Source: Chitinophagaceae bacterium (GTDB lineage Bacteria > Bacteroidota > Bacteroidia > Chitinophagales > Chitinophagaceae). From it: DNA of 5,721 nucleotides. A program made the position numbers and the translations under genes. Below the pieces are notes generated by a model. The model saw nothing but the letters and a program-made list of their open reading frames with translations. It did not search any database and had not been told where the DNA came from. Below, piece after piece: positions 1 through 5,721 of the stretch. Position 1 is the stretch's first letter. Every line of letters starts with the position of its first letter. The DNA is taken from positions 1-5,721 of the forward strand of contig JALOMX010000257.1 in NCBI GenBank assembly GCA_025455245.1, written 5' to 3'.

Positions 1-101
1 CGGCGGGCATCATCATCAAGATGAACAGCTTTGGCAATACCACAATAGTCGAAACCGTTTTGTGTAGAAAGGAGTTTTATTTTTTCAGAAAAATTGATCA
101 T
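1..101 (-). CDS. queG: Epoxyqueuosine reductase QueG, N-terminal part (runs off left edge)
   Basis: The minus strand starts with ATG at 101..99 and stays open to the window edge, giving 33 codons plus two bases. The only ATG in this stretch of frame is used: an in-frame TGA lies four codons upstream at 113..111. The residues include GFDYCGIAKA at 16-25, followed by LDDDAR at 28-33. This pattern (Gly-Phe-Asp, then Gly-Ile-Ala-Lys-Ala, then an acidic stretch before an Arg) is what I know from the start of QueG proteins. In that family the enzyme reduces epoxyqueuosine to queuosine at tRNA position 34 in the cytoplasm, using cobalamin and iron-sulfur clusters. None of the cofactor-binding parts are in the window, so the call rests on the N-terminus alone. 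The gene is divergent from the DUF3857 gene at 210. Confidence 0.72.
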   Translation of the reverse strand, partial: MINFSEKIKLLSTQNGFDYCGIAKAVHLDDDAR

Positions 102-118
102 GATCAGTTTTCAAAACT
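95..118. repeat. Two overlapping palindromes at the queG start
   Basis: TGATCATGATCA at 95-106 is a perfect 12-base palindrome, and also two tandem TGATCA units; it contains the queG start codon. It shares its last base with AGTTTTCAAAACT at 106-118, a perfect inverted repeat with 6-base arms around one base. The second palindrome covers most of the predicted -7 element of the queG promoter. The position would suit an operator or a structured mRNA start, but no regulator family is recognised. Confidence 0.4.
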
Positions 119-141
119 ATCAAAATCCCTAAAATTGCAAA
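112..141 (-). promoter_or_regulatory. Bacteroidota-type promoter for queG
   Basis: Read on the minus strand, TTTG (complement of 138-141) is followed after 18 bases by TAGTTTTG (complement of 112-119). This matches the Bacteroidota primary sigma consensus TTTG / TAnnTTTG, with spacing one or so shorter than the usual 19-21. The -7 element ends 10 bases before the ATG, so the leader would be only a few bases long. The motif match is seen; promoter function is inferred, and AT-rich DNA gives chance matches. Confidence 0.45.
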
Positions 142-209
142 ATATTGAAATTAGTACCGCAGGTATTTAGTTTCCCTATCTTTTAACCAACATCAAAAAT
201 TCAAAAGCC

Positions 210-2261
210 ATGGCCTTAACACGCCTTTTATTTTTTGGCATTATTTCATGCCAGTTGTTATTAAGTTATTCAGTTTCAGCCCAAAAAAAGGATAAGAATG
301 TAACAGAGGACGGAATGTCCATTAAGTTTGGAAATATCACTGCAAAGGATTTCGATCCTTCCATCCACGCATTTGATAGCACAGCCGATGCGGTGGTTTT
401 ATTCGACAAAGGGTATTCATATTTTCAGGGTAGTAATGAAGGTTGGTTCCAGCTTGTTTTTGAAAAGCAACAGCGAATTAAAATACTGAACAAAAACGGG
501 ATGGATGCAGCCAATTTTATCATATCACAATATAAAAGCAGTAAAAGCGAAGAACGTATTGACAAATTGAAAGCAATTACGTACAACCTTGAAAACGGAC
601 AGGTGGTTTCTACAAAGTTGAGCGACAAGGAAATATATAAGGATCAGATTTCTAGAAATATCAGCCATACCAAGTTTGGATTACCCAATGTAAAAGAAGG
701 TTCCATAATTGAGGTTTCTTATGTTGTTACTTCTGACTTTTTATTCAACCTGAGGAGTTGGGAATTTCAGGGACGCTACCCCCGTGTATATTCAGAATAT
801 GCTACAAGAATACCTGAATTTTTTGTGTACGTAAAAAACATAAAAGGCTACATTGACCTTGAAAGCAAATCAACATCCAATCCTACCAGTTTCCATATGG
901 TGGAAAGTGATCCGGGAATTTCACGGGGTCGTGAAACCTACCGCCTTTCAGCAAATGAAACAGAGACTAAATGGGTAGCACGAAAAGTACCCGGTCTTAA
1001 GTATGAGCCATTTACAACCACACTTGAAAACCATATCAGTCAGATTGGTTTTCAGCTTGCCGAATACAGGTTTCCCAATCAGGTTCCTGAACCGGTGATG
1101 AGCACATGGACCAAAGTGTCGGAGGAATTGATGAAGGATGAAGAGTTTGGCGCATCACTCATCAAAAACAATGGATGGCTGGATGAGGATGTAAAAAGGA
1201 TCACTGCATCCGCTTCAAATGATCTGGAAAAAGCAAAAGCTTTGTACACGTATCTGCGCGATAAATTCTCCCTCACAAAAGAAGGGGGAAAGTATATGAC
1301 CGATCAGCCGAAGAATATCTGGAAGAATATGAAGGGAAATACAGCTGATGCAAACCTGATGCTGACGCTGATGTTGCGTCATGCAGGTCTTCAGGCTTAC
1401 CCGGTATTGGTAAGTACCCGCGACAATGGTTATGCCAATGAAACTTATCCGCTTATTAATGAATACAATTATGTGATCAGTAAACTTTGGCTCGATAACA
1501 AAGTGTATTTCCTTGACGCGACCAATCCCATGCTGGGATTCGGGTACCTTCCACTCGATTGTTATAATGGGCATGCCCGGGTAATAACACAGTTTCCAAC
1601 TGCCGAATATCTTTGGGCAGATAGTGTACGTGAAAACAAAACAACGATTATCAATTTATTCAGTAATGAAGAAAAACCTTTTGAGGGCGAAGTGAGCAGC
1701 AGGCTTGGCTATTACGAAAGTCTGCATTTGCGTGAAAGGTTAAAGGAAGAAGGTTTGGAAAAGGTAACCTCAGGCATAAAAAATGCACTTCCTTCAGAGG
1801 TAGAAATGGAGGATTTGAAATTTGAAAATGAAAAAAATTATGAAACATGGGCAAAAGTTTCATACAAGGTTAAAATGGAAGATATGCAGGATGAAGATTT
1901 CATTTATATCAATCCTCTTTTAGGTGAAAAGACCAAAGAGAATCCATTTGTTGCAGCTGAAAGAAAATACCCGGTTGAAATGCCATATGCCTTCAAGGAA
2001 ACCATCCTTTCAAATATTAAAATTCCAGCGGGATATCAGTTGGATGAAATGCCTAAGTCAGCAAGGGTTAAACTCGAAGGAGACCTTGGTCAGTTTGATT
2101 ATATTATTCAGGAAGCTAATGGAGTTATTCAGTTGAGAACAGTAATTGATATCAGAAAGGCCAATTTTGAAGCTGACCAATATCAGGGTCTTCGTGATTT
2201 TTTCATCTATGTGGTTAAAAAGCAAAGTGAACAGATTGTTTTAAAGAAAAAGGAATCATAA
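210..2261 (+). CDS. Exported DUF3857 / transglutaminase-like protein, probably non-catalytic
   Basis: This 683-residue protein begins with a likely signal peptide: Arg5, hydrophobic 6-22, and probable cleavage after SVSA (residue 24). IISC at 11-14 resembles a lipobox, but the hydrophobic stretch continues past it, so ordinary signal peptidase cleavage is preferred. Residues about 60-230 fit the DUF3857 domain, with wording such as PNVKEGSIIEVSY. A transglutaminase-like core follows at about 328-440, then a C-terminal beta-rich part of the kind labelled DUF3858. The catalytic Cys position is Thr378 (GNTADANL) and the His position is Tyr421 (EYNYVI), while Asp436 (LDAT) remains, so cysteine-protease-type chemistry is unlikely. 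The start is the first ATG after an in-frame TAG at 168-170; no Shine-Dalgarno is seen, as usual in the phylum. Biological role and substrate are unknown. It precedes a related gene at 2491. Confidence 0.85.
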   Translation: MALTRLLFFGIISCQLLLSYSVSAQKKDKNVTEDGMSIKFGNITAKDFDPSIHAFDSTADAVVLFDKGYSYFQGSNEGWFQLVFEKQQRIKILNKNGMDAANFIISQYKSSKSEERIDKLKAITYNLENGQVVSTKLSDKEIYKDQISRNISHTKFGLPNVKEGSIIEVSYVVTSDFLFNLRSWEFQGRYPRVYSEYATRIPEFFVYVKNIKGYIDLESKSTSNPTSFHMVESDPGISRGRETYRLSANETETKWVARKVPGLKYEPFTTTLENHISQIGFQLAEYRFPNQVPEPVMSTWTKVSEELMKDEEFGASLIKNNGWLDEDVKRITASASNDLEKAKALYTYLRDKFSLTKEGGKYMTDQPKNIWKNMKGNTADANLMLTLMLRHAGLQAYPVLVSTRDNGYANETYPLINEYNYVISKLWLDNKVYFLDATNPMLGFGYLPLDCYNGHARVITQFPTAEYLWADSVRENKTTIINLFSNEEKPFEGEVSSRLGYYESLHLRERLKEEGLEKVTSGIKNALPSEVEMEDLKFENEKNYETWAKVSYKVKMEDMQDEDFIYINPLLGEKTKENPFVAAERKYPVEMPYAFKETILSNIKIPAGYQLDEMPKSARVKLEGDLGQFDYIIQEANGVIQLRTVIDIRKANFEADQYQGLRDFFIYVVKKQSEQIVLKKKES

Positions 2262-2300
2262 CCCGGGGTTACCTTTTCTGCAGGAAAATCAACGGGTTAT
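2258..2300 (+). terminator. Hairpin just after the first DUF3857 gene, possible weak terminator
   Basis: ATAACCCG at 2258-2265 pairs perfectly with CGGGTTAT at 2293-2300. Inside it, TTTTC (2274-2278) pairs with GAAAA (2284-2288) around a 5-base loop. The stem overlaps the stop codon (2259-2261). An alternative small hairpin, TAACC/GGTTA at 2259-2271, is followed by CCTTTT. There is no strong T-run directly after the long stem; the nearest one starts about 18 bases later. Termination is therefore uncertain, and an mRNA 3'-end or stability role is also possible. Confidence 0.33.
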
Positions 2301-2458
2301 TAATTGGTCAAAACAATTTTTAAATATAAAATGCTCATAGATACCCGCAAACGTCAGGTAGTCTTGCATGTGTGCATCAAAGATCTCCGGCAATCTCACG
2401 AGTATTTATTTTGGTTTCCCCGGTTGGAAGGAAAATATGGTTCGTCAAAACATAGTTT

Positions 2459-2471
2459 CCACCGCAGGTGG
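2459..2471 (+). promoter_or_regulatory. Small hairpin ahead of the second DUF3857 gene
   Basis: CCACC at 2459-2463 pairs with GGTGG at 2467-2471 around the loop GCA. It ends 19 bases before the ATG at 2491, where it could influence ribosome access or mark an operator. A 5-base stem of this kind can arise by chance. No convincing TTTG / TAnnTTTG promoter pair was found in 2301-2490. Confidence 0.22.
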
Positions 2472-2490
2472 TTAAAAGTTTAATTAGTAT

Positions 2491-4155
2491 ATGAAATATA
2501 TTTTGAATTTATTGTATGTATGTGGTCTTTGCCTTGCAGTAACGGCACAGGATCTGTCTATTGTAAACATCCCTCAGTCGCTGATTAAAGGAGCTGACAT
2601 GATCAAGCGTCATGAGACACGTGAAATACTTATCAAGTCCCCAAAGGTGGCGGTCATTCGACATACATATGCATACACTATTTTAAATGATCGCGCCGAT
2701 GATTATGCAGAGTTTACTGCGTATTACGACAAATTCAGGTCAATTACCGACATTGAAGGAAGGCTGATCGATGCTTCGGGAAAAGAATTGAAACGGGTTA
2801 AGAAAAAGGACATAAGCGATAAAAGCGGTGAGGATGGCATGTCCATTTCCGACGACCGGTACAAATCGCATTCTTTTTACCATAAAGATTATCCATATAC
2901 GGTAGAATACACTGCTGAATATGAAATGAATGGAATGTTTTGGCTTCCCGGATGGGTGCCGCAGGTGTCACCAAAAATGGCTGTACAGCAAAGCCGGATG
3001 ATTGTTAGAACACCTGCAAATTATAATCTGCGATACAAGGAATATAACTATCAGGGAAAAGTAAATATTACAGAAAACAGTAGCGGAAAAACTTTTGAAT
3101 GGAGTGCTGAAATAATGCCAACCGTTGAATTGGAGGAATTAATGCCGGGTTGGTCAAGGGAAAGAACTTACGTTGCGCTTGCGCCATCAGAATTTGAAAT
3201 TGAGGGTGTATCAGGTACCATGAATACCTGGAAAGAATTCGGCAGTTTTATTTACCGCCTTACCCAAAACAGGGATGCGGTACCTGAGGCTGTTTCTGCA
3301 AAAGTAAAAGAGCTTGTTTCGGGTATTGATGATCCGTATAAAAAAATTGAAATCCTTTATAATTACCTTCAGGGTAACACCCGATATATCAGTATTCAGT
3401 TGGGTATCGGGGGCTGGCAACCCATACCTGCAGCCAAAGTAGCCCAAAGCGGTTATGGTGATTGCAAAGCGCTTACAAATTATATGTCTGCCCTGCTCAA
3501 TGAGGCGGGTATAAAAAGCAAGTATGTAATCATCAATAGCGGAGATGACGGTTTGTATACTGATGTGGATTTTGTAAGCAATCAGTTTGATCATGCAATA
3601 CTATGTGTACCGCTGAAAAGCGATACAGTTTGGCTTGAATGCACAAGCAATACGCTGCCTGCCGGATATCTTGGAGACCATACATACAATCGCCCTGCTT
3701 TGATAATTGATGAGTCCGGCGGAACCATGGTGCGTACACCGGCTTATTCAAAGAGTGAAAATCTGCAGGTAAGACGCATAGAGGCTGTATTGGATGAAAC
3801 GGGTACACTGAAAGCAATGGCAAACACTGTTTATTCCGGCTTACAGCAGGATTACCTGAATGACATGGTAAAAACGGCACCGCGTGAAGATCTGCTGAAA
3901 ATGCTTCGTCGCAGATTTGATCTGCCAACCTATGATGTGGTCGATTTTAATTACAAAACAGTTAACGGGAAAATACCGGTACTTGAAGAAAATATGGACC
4001 TCAAGGTAACCGCCTATGCCCAAATATCGGGCAAGAGGATTTTTATTGTTCCGAATATCCTTACCAAAAGCGGTATGAAGCTCATAGTTGATAGTACACG
4101 CCGTTTTGATATTGAATTGGATTACGATTACTTTGATACCGATACGGTCTCTTAA
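2491..4155 (+). CDS. Exported DUF3857 / transglutaminase-like protein, C-terminus cut by frame break
   Basis: The open frame encodes 554 residues. A short signal peptide is visible: Lys2, hydrophobic 4-18, cleavage likely after VTA (residue 19). Residues about 45-225 fit DUF3857, and the transglutaminase-like core runs about 268-390. Unlike its neighbour it keeps Cys325 in GYGDCK and His368 in FDHAIL; the third position is Glu383 in WLECTSN, which I recall as normal for this Bacteroidota subfamily. A peptidase- or transglutaminase-like reaction outside the cytoplasm is possible, but no substrate is known. The start is the first ATG after an in-frame TAG at 2485-2487. The frame ends abruptly at FDTDTVS, before the usual C-terminal strand region; the rest of that region appears in another frame to 4342. 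The encoded protein may be shortened by about 80 residues relative to its relatives, with the catalytic core intact. Confidence 0.8.
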   Translation: MKYILNLLYVCGLCLAVTAQDLSIVNIPQSLIKGADMIKRHETREILIKSPKVAVIRHTYAYTILNDRADDYAEFTAYYDKFRSITDIEGRLIDASGKELKRVKKKDISDKSGEDGMSISDDRYKSHSFYHKDYPYTVEYTAEYEMNGMFWLPGWVPQVSPKMAVQQSRMIVRTPANYNLRYKEYNYQGKVNITENSSGKTFEWSAEIMPTVELEELMPGWSRERTYVALAPSEFEIEGVSGTMNTWKEFGSFIYRLTQNRDAVPEAVSAKVKELVSGIDDPYKKIEILYNYLQGNTRYISIQLGIGGWQPIPAAKVAQSGYGDCKALTNYMSALLNEAGIKSKYVIINSGDDGLYTDVDFVSNQFDHAILCVPLKSDTVWLECTSNTLPAGYLGDHTYNRPALIIDESGGTMVRTPAYSKSENLQVRRIEAVLDETGTLKAMANTVYSGLQQDYLNDMVKTAPREDLLKMLRRRFDLPTYDVVDFNYKTVNGKIPVLEENMDLKVTAYAQISGKRIFIVPNILTKSGMKLIVDSTRRFDIELDYDYFDTDTVS

Positions 4156-4342
4156 AACCTCTTGTGGCGAATATGCATGCAGTTTCGAATTTTCCGGAGA
4201 CATGATTTCCTACACCCGGAGTGTTCAGCAAAACAACGGCAGGTACCCGGCTGCTGTTTATAAAGACGCTGCTGCGTTTTTTCAGGCAATTCACAAAGCC
4301 GACCGGCTTAGAATTGTTTTGAAGAAAAAAGAAACCCCCTGA
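4148..4342 (+). pseudogene. Detached C-terminal tail of the second DUF3857 gene, out of frame
   Basis: In the frame one base forward of the upstream gene, bases from about 4151 encode LKTSCGEYACSFEF, then RSVQQNNGRYP, YKDAAAFFQAIHKADR and IVLKKKETP before TGA at 4340-4342. This is the wording expected for the end of a DUF3857/transglutaminase protein, and the first paralogue ends similarly (IVLKKKES). An ATG at 4088 opens the frame earlier, but that part overlaps the upstream coding sequence and does not look like protein of this family. The tail is therefore read as a piece of the same ancestral gene, not an independent gene. The segment normally joining the two parts (roughly 17-18 residues with an xLPxGY..E.LP pattern) is absent. 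Confidence 0.7.
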
Positions 4343-4363
4343 TGAAAAAATTACAGGAAAGGT

Positions 4364-4403
4364 ACGCCCTGTCTGCCTCATTGGCCGATGGGGCGTTCTT
4401 TTT
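4364..4403 (+). terminator. Strong intrinsic terminator
   Basis: ACGCCC at 4364-4369 pairs with GGGCGT at 4391-4396. The stem continues through two G-T wobbles and the pairs 4372-4388 and 4373-4387. After one mismatch, GCC (4375-4377) pairs with GGC (4383-4385) around the loop TCATT. A T-rich run, TTCTTTTT (4396-4403), follows directly. This is a textbook Rho-independent terminator that closes the DUF3857 unit and separates it from clpB. Confidence 0.78.
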
Positions 4404-4439
4404 ATGCCATAATTTCCGAAAAAACCTCATGGTTAATCT

Positions 4440-4474
4440 TTTGCTGCAATCAGTTTGGAAAATTGTATATAAAC
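4440..4474 (+). promoter_or_regulatory. Possible clpB promoter
   Basis: TTTG at 4440-4443 lies 22 bases before TATATAAAC at 4466-4474. This is a loose fit to the Bacteroidota TTTG / TAnnTTTG pattern (spacing slightly long, second element imperfect). It sits after the terminator and about 30 bases before the clpB ATG, where a promoter is required. No CIRCE heat-shock element is visible. Confidence 0.32.
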
Positions 4475-4494
4475 AAGGCCGGAAAAGGCCGCAA
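4475..4494 (+). repeat. Tandem 10-base repeat in the clpB leader
   Basis: AAGGCCGGAA (4475-4484) is followed at once by AAGGCCGCAA (4485-4494): two copies differing by one base, spaced one DNA helical turn. GGCC in each copy could also pair (GGCC-GGAAAA-GGCC) as a small mRNA hairpin ending 14 bases before the ATG. The position fits an operator or leader element, but function is unproven. Confidence 0.35.
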
Positions 4495-4504
4495 AAGATA
4501 CACT

Positions 4505-5721
4505 ATGAATTTAGGAAACTTTACCATCAAGGCGGCGGAGGCGGTACAGCAGGCGCAACAACTTGCCTTTAATGCACAATCGCCTAACATTGAAACCGAC
4601 CACCTGCTGCTTGCCCTGCTTGAACAGCAGGATTCGCCGGTAGAATACCTGCTGAAAAAGAATGCCGTGAATGTGGCAAACCTGCAGGCAAACCTGCGTA
4701 CCCAAATGCAAAAACTTCCCAAAACAACCGGTGAAGCTGCGCAGATGGTAAGCCGGGACATGAATAACGTTGTACTTCGTGCCGGTGCTGCCTTAAAAGC
4801 TTTCGGCGATGAATTTGTAACCCCCGAGCACCTGTTGCTCGCATTGGTACAGGGCAACGATAATACATCCAAATTGCTGAAGGATGCAGGCCTGACGGAG
4901 AAGGGTTTGACGTCAGCAATAAAGGACCTGCGCAAAGGCGAAACCGTGAAAAGTCAGACGCAGGAAACCCAATACAATGCACTGAACAAGTATGCCAAAA
5001 ACCTGAATGACCTTGCCCGGAATGGAAAGCTTGATCCTGTAATTGGCAGGGATGAAGAAATTCGCAGGACATTGCATATCCTTACCCGCCGCAGCAAGAA
5101 CAATCCGATCCTTGTAGGTGAGCCGGGTGTGGGTAAAACAGCCATTGCAGAAGGTCTTGCCATGCGCATTGTTAATGGCGATGTACCTGAAAACCTGAAG
5201 AGCAAGATCATTTACGCGCTCGACATGGGGCAGTTGATTGCAGGCGCCAAATACAAGGGTGAATTTGAAGAGCGTTTGAAAGGCGTAGTAAAGGAAGTAA
5301 GCACAAGCGAAGGTGAGATATTGCTTTTTATCGACGAAATACATACGCTTGTAGGTGCGGGCGGCGGCGAAGGTGCCATGGATGCTGCCAATATTTTGAA
5401 GCCGGCACTTGCCCGCGGTGAGTTGCGTGCCATTGGCGCCACCACACTCAATGAATACCAAAAGTATTTTGAAAAGGATAAGGCCCTCGAACGCCGTTTC
5501 CAACGGGTAATGATTGACGAACCGAGTGTGGAAGATGCCATCAGTATTTTGCGCGGTATAAAAGACCGTTACGAAACACACCACCATGTTCGCATCAAAG
5601 ACGAAGCCATCATTGCAGCAGTAGAACTTTCAAACCGTTATATCAGCGACCGCTTTTTGCCCGATAAGGCCATCGACCTGATTGATGAAAGCGCTGCCAA
5701 GCTCAGGCTTGAAATGAATTC
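4505..5721 (+). CDS. clpB: ClpB disaggregase, N-terminal 405 codons (cut by right edge)
   Basis: ClpB is a cytoplasmic hexameric AAA+ chaperone that, with DnaK, threads and rescues aggregated proteins at the cost of ATP. The frame from ATG 4505 runs open to the window end. Residues 1-about 145 hold the double Clp N repeat (TDHLLLALL near 35, [10 protein letters not shown] near 107). The first AAA+ module follows with Walker A GEPGVGKT at 205-212, pore-loop Tyr250 in [12 protein letters not shown], Walker B with Asp277-Glu278 in FIDEIHTL, and arginine fingers Arg330-Arg331 in LERRFQ. These positions are within one residue of E. coli Clp[14 protein letters not shown] near 385-397 closes the module. 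The coiled-coil middle domain and second ATPase module lie beyond the window. ClpB rather than ClpA/ClpC is supported by [14 protein letters not shown] and the ending AAKLRLEMN. No Shine-Dalgarno is seen; all key residues present are intact. Confidence 0.96.
   Translation, partial: MNLGNFTIKAAEAVQQAQQLAFNAQSPNIETDHLLLALLEQQDSPVEYLLKKNAVNVANLQANLRTQMQKLPKTTGEAAQMVSRDMNNVVLRAGAALKAFGDEFVTPEHLLLALVQGNDNTSKLLKDAGLTEKGLTSAIKDLRKGETVKSQTQETQYNALNKYAKNLNDLARNGKLDPVIGRDEEIRRTLHILTRRSKNNPILVGEPGVGKTAIAEGLAMRIVNGDVPENLKSKIIYALDMGQLIAGAKYKGEFEERLKGVVKEVSTSEGEILLFIDEIHTLVGAGGGEGAMDAANILKPALARGELRAIGATTLNEYQKYFEKDKALERRFQRVMIDEPSVEDAISILRGIKDRYETHHHVRIKDEAIIAAVELSNRYISDRFLPDKAIDLIDESAAKLRLEMN

Noticed and set aside
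165..184. TATCTTTT at 177-184 as a -7 element for the first DUF3857 gene
   Set aside because: The element is near consensus, but no TTTG lies at the right spacing upstream; the nearest TTG (145-147) is about 29 bases away, so a promoter call is not supported.
1215..1574. Minus-strand ORF of 119 codons inside the first DUF3857 gene
   Set aside because: It overlaps the conserved transglutaminase-like core on the other strand and shows no family features.
4088..4150. ATG at 4088 as a genuine start for a separate small gene to 4342
   Set aside because: The first 20 or so codons are an out-of-frame reading of conserved DUF3857-gene sequence; only the part after about 4151 looks like protein, and it is the tail of the upstream gene.
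4342..4572. Plus-strand ORF of 76 codons between the DUF3857 tail and clpB
   Set aside because: It runs through the strong terminator hairpin and into the clpB start in a different frame, ends in a low-complexity Gly run that is a shadow of clpB codons, and resembles no protein family.
4913..5587. Minus-strand ORF of 224 codons opposite clpB, with other long minus-strand frames at 4450-5541
   Set aside because: These are shadows of the clpB coding strand, whose Walker A, Walker B, pore loop and arginine fingers are all intact in the plus frame. The minus translations show no recognisable domain.
5716..5721. Window ends exactly on an EcoRI site (GAATTC), hinting at a cloned fragment end
   Set aside because: Another GAATTC lies at 3235-3240 and the left end is not a site, so the window is not a single complete EcoRI fragment. 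It might mark a clone end but has no biological meaning.

Overview
This window reads as ordinary chromosome from a member of the Bacteroidota. The evidence is two secreted DUF3857/transglutaminase-like proteins typical of that phylum, a ClpB whose wording is closest to what I recall of Bacteroidetes ClpB, no Shine-Dalgarno sequences before the starts, and a TTTG / TAnnTTTG promoter-like pair. The exact family cannot be fixed from the sequence; a Chitinophaga- or Sphingobacterium-like lineage is a guess.

Layout, left to right. (1) Bases 1-101, minus strand: the first 33 codons of a gene that looks like queG (epoxyqueuosine reductase), running off the left edge. (2) Bases 102-209: a divergent intergenic region with a plausible queG promoter and two overlapping palindromes. 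(3) Bases 210-2261, plus strand: a 683-residue exported DUF3857/transglutaminase-fold protein whose catalytic Cys and His positions are substituted. (4) Bases 2262-2490: a spacer with a hairpin after the first gene, a small hairpin before the next gene, and a doubtful 50-codon ORF. (5) Bases 2491-4155: a second exported DUF3857/transglutaminase protein that keeps Cys and His. Its reading frame breaks near 4150, and its C-terminal tail continues in another frame to 4342. The join appears to lack about 53 bases. (6) Bases 4343-4504: a strong intrinsic terminator (4364-4403), then a possible promoter and a tandem 10-base repeat. (7) Bases 4505-5721: the first 405 codons of clpB (N domain and nearly all of the first AAA+ module), cut by the right edge.

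The two DUF3857 genes look like tandem, diverged paralogues acting outside the cytoplasm; their substrate is unknown. queG (tRNA modification) and clpB (protein disaggregation) are housekeeping neighbours with no evident functional link to them. I see no mobile element, CRISPR array, tRNA or rRNA. I do not see a new biological system here. The most useful observations are the frame break with an apparent small deletion in the second DUF3857 gene, the active-site loss in the first, and the regulatory structure in the queG divergent region.
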